Shown here: piece by piece, positions 1 through 12,100 of the stretch
Numbering within the stretch: position 1 is the first letter of the stretch
Layout of the letters: each line of letters starts with the position of its first letter
NCBI GenBank assembly: GCA_963513935.1
Contig: OY740771.1
Coordinates: forward strand, 18,645,349 to 18,709,348
Source of the DNA: Aphrophora alni
Lineage: Eukaryota > Arthropoda > Insecta > Hemiptera > Aphrophoridae
Reading direction: 5' to 3'
DNA: 64,000 nt
Translations under genes and position numbers: made by a program
Notes under the pieces: generated by a model
The model's input: only the letters and a program-made list of their open reading frames with translations
Databases searched by the model: none
What the model was told of the DNA's origin: nothing

Positions 1-462
1 ACCACAAAGTAAACCCATTTTCATATTCTTAAAATTTTTTCTTATGTAAAATTTACTTTTTTATAACAACAGTAGCAACCAGAACGATGAAAAAATTTAG
101 CCCATTGTGCTTACGTATTTAGACACAGGGGACTTTCAAATTAAAAATCCTATGCATCTGTACACAAATTTGAAATCTAAAACTTCTGTAAAAAATTTGA
201 TAAGTAATTCAAGCAGCACACACTTGTATATTTTAAAAATAAGTAGACTATATTATCTACTTTTCACATGTAGGATTAACTGTAGCCCACTGCTTAGAAA
301 AAAAAATTATGAGGATTCAAAACAACTTAAAATAAATTGCATCTAAAAAATTTCCGTATTTGTAAAAATTCAGCTCTTTGGGTGATTTTTTGTTTTGTTT
401 TTGCTGATAACAGACCATGAACTGGTATTTTTAGAGAGATGGCAACATCTGTTTTGTTTGGG

Positions 463-745
463 GTCTATAGTGTAACAATGGTTTATTGGGGTCCATTGAG
501 TCTATAGTGTAACAATGGTTTATTGGGGTCCATGGAGTCTATAGTGTAACAGTGGTTTATTGGGGTCCATCGAGTCTATAGTGTAACAGTGGTTTATTGG
601 GGTCCATGGAGTCTATAGTGTAACAGTGGTTTATTGGGGTCCATTGAGTCTATAGTGTAACAATGGTTTATTGGGGTCCATGGAGTCTATAGTGTAACAG
701 TGGTTTATTGGGGTCCATGGAGTGTATAGTGTAACAACGGTTTAC
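463..745. repeat. 37-bp minisatellite, about 7.5 copies
   Basis: The phrase 'gtctatagtgtaacaatggt' followed by 'ttattggggtccat' recurs at 463, 500, 537, 574, 611, 648, 685 and (as gtgtatag) 722. The spacing is 37 bp each time. Copies differ mainly at an a/g site and at the last three bases (tga, gga, cga). Confidence 0.95.
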
Positions 746-1599
746 TCCCAGTTTTGATATTTAGGATAAACTGTACTGAATGATAATTCTGCTGTGGGGA
801 GGGGGAACTCAGCTGCCAATCAGTATTAAAACAATTTCGATAGAACACTACAGATTGTTTTTCTTTCTGGCGTTTTCCATGAATTTCCATAATCAATTTG
901 TTTTCAATCTACAAAGGCAGTTCAAAAATTAACTTCCATTTGGCCAGTAAATGAAAAAAACATGGATCAATAACAAATTCGGTGGTTCAGATTAATATTA
1001 ATTTATTCTTTATTCCTTTATAGTTGTTACAATTACTTTAGGTCTTTAAATAATTCTGTCAGCTTGACATATTATATCCCTATCTAATATTTAATTATTC
1101 AAATACAATGTAAAAAATAATTTGTCCTAATCAGACTTTTAATTCTTCAATCCAGAGCAATGGTAAATTATTGAAATTAACAATCTTGTTTTCTAAACAC
1201 ATGAATCGGTTCACCATCTCAACATAGGCCGTGAATCTCTATAACTGCCAGAAGTTCCTTTCACAAGTATATTCCTGGGTCACGTCTCTCTAGTGACCAG
1301 CAGCGTTTCCTTGTCCTTGCCCATGTCTCGGATCTAACTAACCTTCTTGCCCATGTGTCTCTGCTGACCAGCAGTATCTCCCTGTCTCTGCCTATGTCCC
1401 AGAAGCCACGGACCTTCTTTCTAGGTCACTAGCAGTTTATATAGAGCTTCACTATCCATATCATGCTAATGACCTGCAAGCTTAGCTAATATTTCCCAAT
1501 AACTACTACAAGACTGATATTGAACTGGTGCTAATATTTGAGCATTTATTGTTAATAAAATATTTTCTAAACATATAATAAATATTTTCTTAACCTAAA

Positions 1600-1750
1600 T
1601 CCTAACAGTAGATACTTGTCTTAATCATGGCACCAGCTTTTGTATTCCCTCATCAAAGAACTCAACAAGAAATTACCTCATTCAACTCTTCATTTTTGTA
1701 AAGAGGTGGTAATCACTTGGTGCCAGGTCAGGCTTGTGTGGCGGAATGGA
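1600..1750 (-). pseudogene. mariner transposase C-terminal relic
   Basis: Read on the minus strand, this stretch gives KPDLAPSDYHLFTKMKS, a stop, and then DEGIQKLVP. That matches the mariner block carrying the third catalytic Asp (usual form YSPDLAPSDYHLF) and the family's C-terminal EGIQKLVPRYDKCL motif. Stops interrupt it and no N-terminal half was found nearby, so it is a decayed fragment older than the mariner at 7.9-9.2 kb. Confidence 0.75.
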
Positions 1751-2298
1751 ATCACTTGAAACTGCTCAAATAAAGAATTTGCATATGTGGTGATGATGAT
1801 GAAAATATCATTCTGTTCTGGTTACAGAAAAACAAATCTCCAAACGAATTTCACAACTGGAGGTAGTTGCAACAGAAAGTTCCATTTAAATTCGCTCACT
1901 ACTACCATAACAACAAACCAAATGGATTGAACAATGTGTGTTACTATGACAACCAACTTGTATTTATTAGATTGAAAGTTCATTTCTAAACATCCCTCAT
2001 AGTTTCCAATAATAACCAAATCACTAGATCTTCATTGTAAATCAAATAATTGATTTATATGAAAGATCTAAAATTTGGTGTTATGTAACAATAATCAGCT
2101 AACTTAGTCCTACCCAACAAGAAAACTTTTATATAAATATTGTATTCCCTCTCCAACTTGGAAAATAGAAGAATAATAACCACAGTTTGTTAATTTTTAT
2201 TATAGTGTTTTTTCTTGTTAAAATAACAACCTGTCTATCATGTAATGTATGGTTAAAACTGCATTCAACTAATAAAAAATGTGCATTGCAAATTTCAG

Positions 2299-2370
2299 GT
2301 GAATGAATTCCTGACTAATACCAGTAAGCAAGAGATAAAAGAAATCGTTGAAGCTTCTAAAAAAGATCAG
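2299..2370 (+). CDS. Coiled-coil gene, exon a (first visible)
   Basis: A 72-bp phase 0/0 exon of 24 codons, preceded by aatttcag and followed by gtacac. The peptide begins VNEFLTNTSKQEIKEIVEAS and is helix-forming. It lies only about 60 bp upstream of the first Tigger-like MITE. Confidence 0.7.
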
Positions 2371-3114
2371 GTACACTAGAAAATATCACTTTCACAAAAT
2401 ATTTCTTCTAGAAAAAAAAATATATATATATACAGTAGAGTCCCGCAAACTCAGCGTAATGTGGACCGGAAGTGTGCCGAGTTTGTGAAATGCCGGGTTA
2501 TCGAGAATAAGGGCAAAAAATAAATTGTAATTGAAACACCAAAGCGGCAGCGATATCAAATGACTATGTCGATAGCGGTATCCCATTGTCGGCAGTGTAA
2601 AAACACCGCGGCAGCGATATCAAACGACTTTGTCGATAGCGGTATCCTATTGTCGGCGACATAATAACACCGCGGTATTGGCACCCGTTGATATAGCAGA
2701 CATACACCTGCAAAAACGTTTGATGGGCCGCTTTTTTCCAAGAATCAATTTAGTACCGGTATACATTATGGAAAATATAACATTTCTTTTCAGTTTTCTT
2801 TGACAGGTACGCACAGTATATACAGTAAATAAAAATGAGCGAGTTACGAAAACGGAAGCGTGTGTTGGTTTCATTTGAGACGCGGTGAAATGTGTTAAAA
2901 AGACTTGACAGAGGGGAATCTGTAAAAAAGCTTTGTGACGAGTTTAACGTGGGAAAAGTACCATCAACAATTCGAGCGATCGAAGTTAATGCCCGCTTTG
3001 GGATCTGCCGAACTTTTACGAACATCGCTGTTTTTAGAAATTTTTTTTTTCCCGTCGGGGTCGCCGAGTAATCCGGACTGCCGGGTTATCGAGTGCCGAG
3101 TTTGCGAGACTCTA

Positions 3115-3161
<47 letters not shown>

Positions 3162-6100
3162 GGAGCATTGAAAATAATACTTTTATTATTTTTATATTGT
3201 TAATAAACTTTCTGATTTTTAGAAATAAAAATATTTACTTTTTTAATTTGTTAAAGAGAAAATGGTTTAATGTGTATAGTGTAAGTGTAGTAATCAGATT
3301 TACTTCAATAATCTAGCAAGTGTCAGTCAATCATTATTGTAGTTGTCTGTAAGGTACGTAAGCATGACAGCTGTCACAAAAGGACATTTAATTTAAATTG
3401 AAAGACTCTTTGGCGCCCAGATTAAATCAAAATGTTACCGTCCCGGGATGGTAGACAGAAGTGAAAACTTTAACTACCAATTTTAAAAAATAATATATTA
3501 TTAAATATTTTAAACTTTCAATAAATTTAATAAAAATATTAATTATATGTAATGGTTCATTTTTTAATATTTAATACAATTTTAAGTTAAAAAATTGATT
3601 TTTAGTTTTAATATGTATGGGTAGATGAGTAAGTTTGTGCAATATTTTTACATTGATTATTAGTTTAATTATGTATGAGAGTCTGAGAAAGTTAATGTAA
3701 TATTTTTTGTAGATTTTTAGTTATAATATTTATGGATATGTGAGAAAGTTTGTCCAATATTTTTGCATTGATTATTAGATTGACTATGTATGGAAGTCTG
3801 AGAAAGTTTGTCCAATATTTTTGCATTGATTATTAGATTGACTATGTATGGAAGTCTGAGAAAGTTTGTCCAATATTTTTGCATTGATTATTAGATTGAC
3901 TATGTATGGAAGTCTGAGAAAGTTAGTCCAATATTTTTCGTAGATATTTAGTTTTAATATGTATGGGTATGTAAGTTAGTTTGCGCAATATTTTTGGATT
4001 TATTATTAGATTGACTGTATGGAATTCGGAATTCTGAGAAAGTTAGTGCAATACTTTTGCATTGATTATTAGTTTGACTATGTATGGGAGTCTAAGAAAG
4101 TTAGCCCAATATTTTTCGTAGATTTTTAGTTTTAATATTATATGGGTTTGTGTAATATTTCTGCATTGATACATAGTTTGACTATGTATGGAGTCTGAAA
4201 GATTTATAAAACAAACACACTCGCACACACAGATGGTGGAGAGTAGTTGTGATTCCCTTCATCTGCTTTTAGTTTTCCCCTCATTCGCTTTCACTATTCC
4301 TGTCATATTGCCCAGGTTCATCGTCCCATAAGTAGTTGTCGCATCAAAACTATTAAATTTCAAAATCCAAATTAGTTACAAATAAAAAATAATATTTAAA
4401 CAGGCTTTAGGATGTGCTGTAAATAATACAATGTAAGACCATTTCACTGGAATTTTAATGTGAAATTGTAATGGTTTTCACTCAAATTTACTATAATAAT
4501 ATAAATGATTATGTATTTTATTTTAGTTCCATATGTTTAAAAGATATACTTTTTATCCAAAATCAACCGATTTCAACTCCTTCTGTGATCATCCTTGTGT
4601 TTTTATTACATAGTTGCAGAGAATAAATTGTTAATCTTTCAAAATTTTAAGATTCTAAAATGTCTAACTAATTTTCAATGATTCATTATTTCATTTTTTA
4701 GTAGTTTTAATATAAATATATAACCAACAGTACCTAACCTGTCCTAGATGCTAATATTAACTATAGACCATCATTTGTGTGCTCCTATGGAGATTCTGAA
4801 ATCTTTCATACATCGAGCAAGAGCACTACTAGACCAACCGAGTGCTTCCCCAACTAAATTGCGGTAACAAATAAGTTGTGATTAAATGTACAAATTAAAT
4901 AAGTAGATTTATGTATGGTGTGACTATGAAACTACATTTCACATTGTTTTACAGACTCTACTGTTGAAGAAAATAACCGAGTTGAGTGATGAATTGACTG
5001 TGGAGAGAGATAAAAACATCAAATTATCACTTCAATTAAATCTTGCTGCAAATGAACTCCAGCGAGAACGTAAACTAAATGAGATTCATAAGCAACGTAT
5101 TAATGATGTTACAGAAACACTTTCTCAAAAGAGCGAAGAAGTAAGTAGTTATCTTACAAATCTTATTGACTCTGATCTAGACAAAATTCTAAAGGATACA
5201 TTCTGTATATAATATAATTGAGTCAACAAGCTAAGTCAACAGTCTTAAGCTCTCTCTTAAGTTGTTTCCAGTATCTTCGGTCAACAATTAAAAATGAATG
5301 TCATACCGTTTTATCTTTTTTTATCATCTATTGTATTTCTCTCTTTCTTATTTGGTGTTTTTTACTTTGGTATAGCTATCTTTTTCTGGTTTTTTCTCTT
5401 AGGTTCATCTGGAATATCCTTTTGGCTAGTCTATCTTCTGTCCTGCACATAACAAAGTGGTACCATTTTAATCTGCATCTCTATTTTATATTCAATTTGC
5501 TTCAGTCTTAATTTTTACTGTCTTATATATACATGTAGTATAGAAAAAGTTATGTTATGTGTCAGAAATCTTTGTTGAGTTTTTCATGAATATATTGATT
5601 TTAAGGTCCCCTGAACCCAAAAAATTACTTCTTGTAATGATGTCTACCTGCCTGTCCAGTGTTATACAGCCCAAATGTGTGGTTCAATTTTGATTAAATT
5701 TGGACATATTTTGGGTATATCTCGGGACTTTTAATTTTTTTATAACTCAAAATTTGGGTATTGCCATAAGACAAAAACATAAAATTCAATTTTTTCTAAA
5801 TCGGCTCCAATGATTTTGATATATATATATAGCCTTTAAGAACCTAAATAAATCGTATTGTTTGCCATCTTCCCCAAAATACTGGTTCATTAATTACTAG
5901 TAAAAACCAAAGTCGACCCTAGGCTGTTATAAGAGTTGTATTTTCTCAAAATCACTTCTACTGATTGTCTAAAGATTTTGGTGAAATATGAAGATAAATT
6001 ACCCAAAACAATGTGCAAAATTACAAATAAAAGAAAATGACCTTTTAGGAATATTGGCCTAGAATTAACCTTACATCCTATCATTTAAAACTATTTCAAT

Positions 6101-9100
6101 CAAATAATATTTAAGCTTAAAGTGAGTTTCTGGCTGAATTTAAATGTATTAATATCTTTTAATATATCTTTAAAAAAAATTGTTTAAACTTTCAAAAAGA
6201 AGACAAAGGGGTACTTTTCTACATGAACATATCTCTCAATAGAAATTCATAGAGAAAAACTAATTAAATTACTTTTGTTTCTCTCGTATAAATAGTATAG
6301 AGATTTTTTTTTTTTTTCAATGATAGAATAATATTTTGGTTAGTGCAGTGTAACCTTGATAAGTCGATCCTCGAACTGATTGATATCTTAAGTTTTTGCC
6401 ATTCCACTTCAACTTCCTATAACCACAATGCTAATTTTCCCACTATAAGTTGGATATTTTAAGAAAGAACCTCGATAAGACGAATTTTGTTTGTTTCCTG
6501 GACACGTTGGTAAATCTCTATAACTCGAAAACCTTTACAAATTGAAGTTTTAATAAAATCACTTTTATAATGTTCCTTCGTAAGTCGAAGTTTTGAGTAG
6601 CCATACTGACCAAGATGATTAAATTTTTCATGTTAATACATGAACTTCTTCTTCTCTTATATTGTTGTATTTTGCTACATTTGGACTCAGTACAGCTCTA
6701 TTATTCATGTCTAACGTTCTGTATTTTATTAAAGTTTTGCTTTTAATTAAAGCAATTGTGAAGTGTTGTGGTGAAATAAATTATTTGGGCATTTATTGCT
6801 ATTACTGTAGTTACATTAAATAATGTTAACTATATACAGTACTGTACTGTTCTTATTTGTAAATGTGCCGATTTTTTATTACAATAAAATTAAGAACAGT
6901 TTATTTAAACAAAATACTTGAAATAAATGTGTTGTTTTATTTCACTTATTCCTTATTACAGGAATAAAAATGTAATCAGAACACACTACCGAAGTGAATA
7001 AAAGTCAACTTGGGTCCTCTACAATTAAAAGTCTGTGATTTTTGCCCTCGGAAACTCGAACCTATCTCAAATCATTTTAGTAAATTCTCTTGAAATTTGA
7101 TTTATCGACGTTCCACTCTATTTGGTTTTGTAGATGGGTGTGTGAGAAAGTTGGGGCAATGTTTTTTCACCCTTTATTAGTTTATTTTTATTTTTCTGTT
7201 TCTTTCACTTTAGATTTTCCTAAATATTTCCTTTTTTATTTCTAAATAGACCTTTAACCAAGGCAATAAATAAAGCCTTGAGTAACATCATATAATTTAT
7301 TATTATTATTTTTTTTTTTCATTATTTGTACATTTATTTCATTTTGCGTTTTTCCATTGCTGGTTATAGTATATCAATATCCTTTAGCTGTATATTTTCT
7401 AATTTTATATTATTCTTATTTTGTATTTGATTTTTGCAAATTTTTTAATGTAGCGTTTCTAAAACTTTATTTTAAGACCAAAATATATTTTTTATAATGC
7501 CACCTTTTGTTTCAATACTCTTTTATTGTTTCACCAAACCATTTCATTGTCTGCATAAATATTGCCACATACAATATTTATGTATTTCACTTTGTAGACT
7601 TATGTCATTCACTAAACAAAACTGTTGATAATTCACTCCCTTATCTGATACCATTATTGTTCTCAAACCATTCGAACAGAGCCCTATTTGTTTAATACAA
7701 TTTACCATAAATTAACATGTCTATTTCAGTTGCTTGCCATCCTTTGTGTAGTGTAGGCTTGTGTATGGTAGTTTTATCTAATCACTTTTCTATTTAGTCT
7801 TAGCTTTGACTGCTCAGGCTTAGTTTTAGGCTTGAGTTCTTTTCTTACATTATTGATTTAGTTGTACAAGGGCCGTTCGGAACGTAACCTCCGATTGATT
7901 ATAAAAAAAAAACACCAAAGTAAATAAAAACAATTTATTATATACATCTTAAAACTACTTCTTTTCTCTATTTTTCCACATAGTTTTCATACACCTTCAG
8001 ACACTTATCATATCTCTTCACAAGCTTTGAAATTCCATCTGCATAGAAATCGCCCTCCTGTGCCTTGAGCCAGCCAGTGACCGCATCTTTCAGCTCGTCA
8101 TCATCACCGAATAGCTGAGATCCAAGCCATTTCTTCATATGCGTGAAGAGATGATAATCGCTGGTTACCAAATCTGGGCTGTAGGGGGGATGATTGAATA
8201 CATCCCAATTGAATTGACCCAGAAGTTCTTTCGTTTTCTTTGCAGAGTGAGGATGAGCATTGTCATGTAAAAAAAACAATACCAGAAGTCAGCATACCAC
8301 AGCGTTTTTTTATATAGCCCGTCTTAAGTTTTTTAACATTTTACAGTACACGTCCTTATTAATGGTTGTCCCTCGTTCCATAAATTCTACCAGCAACACC
8401 CCTTTAGCATCACCCCAAAACACAGTTGCCATCAGCTTCCTGCCAGAAAAATCTTGCCGGGCTTTTTTTGGTTTGTTCGTTGATCTTGAATGGGCCCACA
8501 TCTTTGATTGTTCCTTTGTCTCAGGATTCACGTACTTAATCCAGGTTTCATCACCGGTTACAATTCTGTTTAACAATGGTTCTCCTTCTTCCTCATAACG
8601 TCTGAGAAAATCCATTACAGAGGCCATTCTTTGAGTTTTGTGATGCTCGGTAAGAATTTTGGGCACCCATCAGGCACAGAACTTCCAGTAACCTAACCTC
8701 TCTGTCACTACCTCGTACAACACAGCCCTCAAAATCTGTGGAAATTCATCCAACAGCTCCGAAATGGTGAAACGTCGATTTTCACGAACTTTTCCATCAA
8801 TTTTTTGAACAAGTTCATAGGTGACTAATGATGGCCTACCACTCCTCTCTTCATCATGAATGTTTTCTAGTCCACTTTTAAACAAACGAACCCATTCACG
8901 CACAACTCCTTCACTCATAACACTTGGTCCATACACGGCACAAAGTTCTCTATGAATAGATGCTGCCGAATATTGTTTTGCTGTAAAAAACCTTATAACA
9001 GCTCGCACTTTGCATTTGGCGGGGTTTTTAATTGCAGCGCACATTTTCAGGCGCTATAAAAACCAAACTAGCGCTCGTACAACCTTCACTCGACCACGGC

Positions 9101-12100
9101 TTGAAGCCGACTGAGCTGCCGCCTTCGTCAGTGCAATGTTGGTGCCATTACCCCCACTCCTTCCCACTCAGTGGCCAATCGGAGGTTACTTTCCAAATGT
9201 CCTATGTAGTTTCTAACTAATCTGTAGACTATACTAGGCTATATTGGTGTTTTCCTCTTTATGTTCTAGTTTTCCACTTGATAACAAAAATTGATTTATA
9301 TTCTTGAAATGTTGTGTATTAATTTTCATATACACAAATAATGGCAAATGTCCGATTACACCATTTTAATAATATCCATTAATATCCAATAACTTTAAAA
9401 CCAGAAAGTCTAATTTGTTTGTTTTACTACTTTTGTGCTTACATAGAAAGAATAAATAAATCCAAACATACTTGACTTAATAAAAGAAAAATCAATTCTG
9501 ACCAGAAACCTGATTTTCAAATTACTTATGTAAAATAACCCATGTTAAATTCAACGTGAGCTTGCTATGAAACGTATATTTATTTACAAACAACTAAACA
9601 ATTTTTTTTTTCAAATTTGATCTTTTTTTATTTTTGGGAAAAATAAGATTTTTTGTTTAAAGGCAAAACCCTCTCAGTCATCATCACCGTATAAGAAAAA
9701 AAAATGGAAAAAAGGAGCGTAAAATAACGATCCCCTAACCCTCGAATACTGTAATAGCGTCAGGGTTGGAAGAGAAAAAGTGGTATTAAAGAGAAACTGT
9801 ATAGAATAGATAAAAGAGACGAATGTAATCCAAAGTTATGTGAAAAATTGTGTAGATCCAGCTAGTTTTGCTAAACCCGTACTCACCTTAATAAGCCCCT
9901 TAGGGTGGAGATTATAAGGATCAGATATGTAGAAACCAATGGCAAAATTGAATTTAGAGCTCCAAAATATATAGAAATTACTAGTTCCATAAAAAAGTGG
10001 ACCATAATTAAAAATGCTCATGAACTATGTAATACGTCCGTCTTTCTGTCCTCCCCGTTAGGTAATTTTACCCAAAATATAATCATTCTATGGGACCTTT
10101 CCAACTGTATAACCTCTAAACTGTTCTTTCAGGTAAGTGAACTGGACTCATCTTACCATGAAATTCGGTGCAAGTTTGAAGATTCTGTCAAGGAAATAAA
10201 GTTTGTAAAAGAGCAGATGAAACATGTTAAAAAACAGGTAAGCCTACATCAATCAGTGGTTGAAATTAAATATATGGTGATTAAACTTTCTCATTTGTGT
10301 GAATTTCCAAAAACACAAAAATAAGATACGTAGTGTTAGATATCCGGAAGGGCAGAATGCTGCTACATTCATAAATCAACTTTCCACTTTTTTTGCTCAT
10401 GTCGGCAACTTGACCCTTACAAGTCTTAGAATAGTTTAGATACTTACATATTATACAGACTAGTGAAATAGATTCGATTAGGTCAGGTATTTATGGTTAA
10501 ATAGCTAATTTTGTACAGTATTGTAGTTTACATTTTGGATTAATATTGTTGTTCACCTGATATCTGACCATTGGAAATGTTATAAAACAGAAGAACATAA
10601 CAGGCCCAGCTTTGTACATTTTAAGGTCAATCATAAATATAACTTTATAGATCCTGATACTGACCTTAACACGCATCTTGTAGAAAGAATGTGAGGTTTT
10701 GTAAAATGGAGAAATAAAAAACATCGTGGCTTTGCTTAACATCATCTTGATACATATTTATCTGAATTCATATGACAGTCGGCAGTGAAAGTGGAGGGCG
10801 GCGATTGTTTCGAGACGCTACTGGCAGACATTCCAAAATTCATGCCACTGTGAAAACCATCATCCTTTCTGTATTTTTTTATAAATAAAATGTTGAACCT
10901 CAAAGTTTGACTAATCTTTATATTATAATAGGTATTTACATATTAAATTAGCTATTTAACTACACAAGGTGTTTCTGTAATGCGTGGAGATAATTCAGGG
11001 GGTGGTTATATAGGTCAAAATAAAGGAAAAAGTTGCTATAAACCCATGTCCAGAAACACTTCTTTTGCCAGGTATCCGCCATTTTGTTTTTGTTTTGACT
11101 AAATAACTTATATCTCTAAAAAGACCCAACCGATTGAGTTCAAATTTTGCACTGTACTTACCAATATAAAGATCTATAGTTTGAAAAAATAATCAATTTG
11201 TTCTAAGAAATCCTTTTCAAAATGGCGGTTATTTAAAAAAAATAATAAAAAGAACTCATTTAAAGTTATTTTTATGTATAATGTTTAAATGGCTATCATT
11301 TTTAAATGGATTATTGGAACAAGTTGATTATTTTTTCAAACTATAGATCTTTATATTGGTAAGTACAGTAGACTCATAAATTCGGATCACGAAAATCCGG
11401 ACCGGATGGTAAAATATTTTTTTATAACAATTTACACGCGATCATCCGCATTGCATGAATGACGTATTTTGTAATGATTCACGGGTAGTGGAAGTGTCCC
11501 AACACGCTCTACCCTGTGTTTTACTTAATTGCAGTCCAGTACTGTATTAATACAGTATTTTTATGTACATTACAGTAACAGTACCATTAGTTAATTTGTC
11601 AAAGTGTAACAAGTGTCGTTGGGTATAGGCACGGGTCGGTAGCGATTGTATGTGCGGCTTATGACAGCTCGTATCGGCCCCGCGGCCGATTTATCTCCGA
11701 CTATGGAAAATCCAGATTTTTCGGAATCCGGACCGGCCGTCCGTCACAATAGCCCGGATTTATGAGAGTCTACTGTACCATGCAAAATTTCAACTCAATC
11801 AGTGGAGCCGTTCTAGAATACAATTATTTAGTAAAAAAAAAATATAGCTGATTAAAAAAACATTTCTGGACATAAGTTCATAGGAACTTTTTTCTTTATT
11901 TTAACCCATAGTTATATAAATTATTTCCACTTCCTGAATTATCTCCGCGCCTATAATAAAAGAAACACCTATAATAACCTGGCCTAACTTAATCTTTTTC
12001 ACTGGTCTGTATAATATGTAAGTACCATAGTTTTAACTCTAAACAAGTTTTTCATCATAATCTTATAATCATCTAAATACTATTTGATTGAAAGTTAGTT

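Larger units (their letters stand above)
1..2298. other. Intron or 5' flank of the coiled-coil gene
   Basis: No exon is recognised here. The stretch holds a 37-bp minisatellite (463-745), a mariner C-terminal relic on the minus strand (about 1600-1750), and a C-rich patch (about 1215-1440). In that patch a phrase around 'tgaccagcag' recurs imperfectly. The rest is unremarkable AT-rich DNA. Confidence 0.5.

Noticed and set aside
107..346. Open frame of 79 codons at the left end
   Set aside because: Composition is AT-driven, with no splice signals in frame with the coiled-coil gene and no recognisable motif.
9905..10324. 139-codon ORF as a stand-alone gene
   Set aside because: Only its middle (10133-10237) is coding, as an exon with clear splice sites; the ends are intron read-through.
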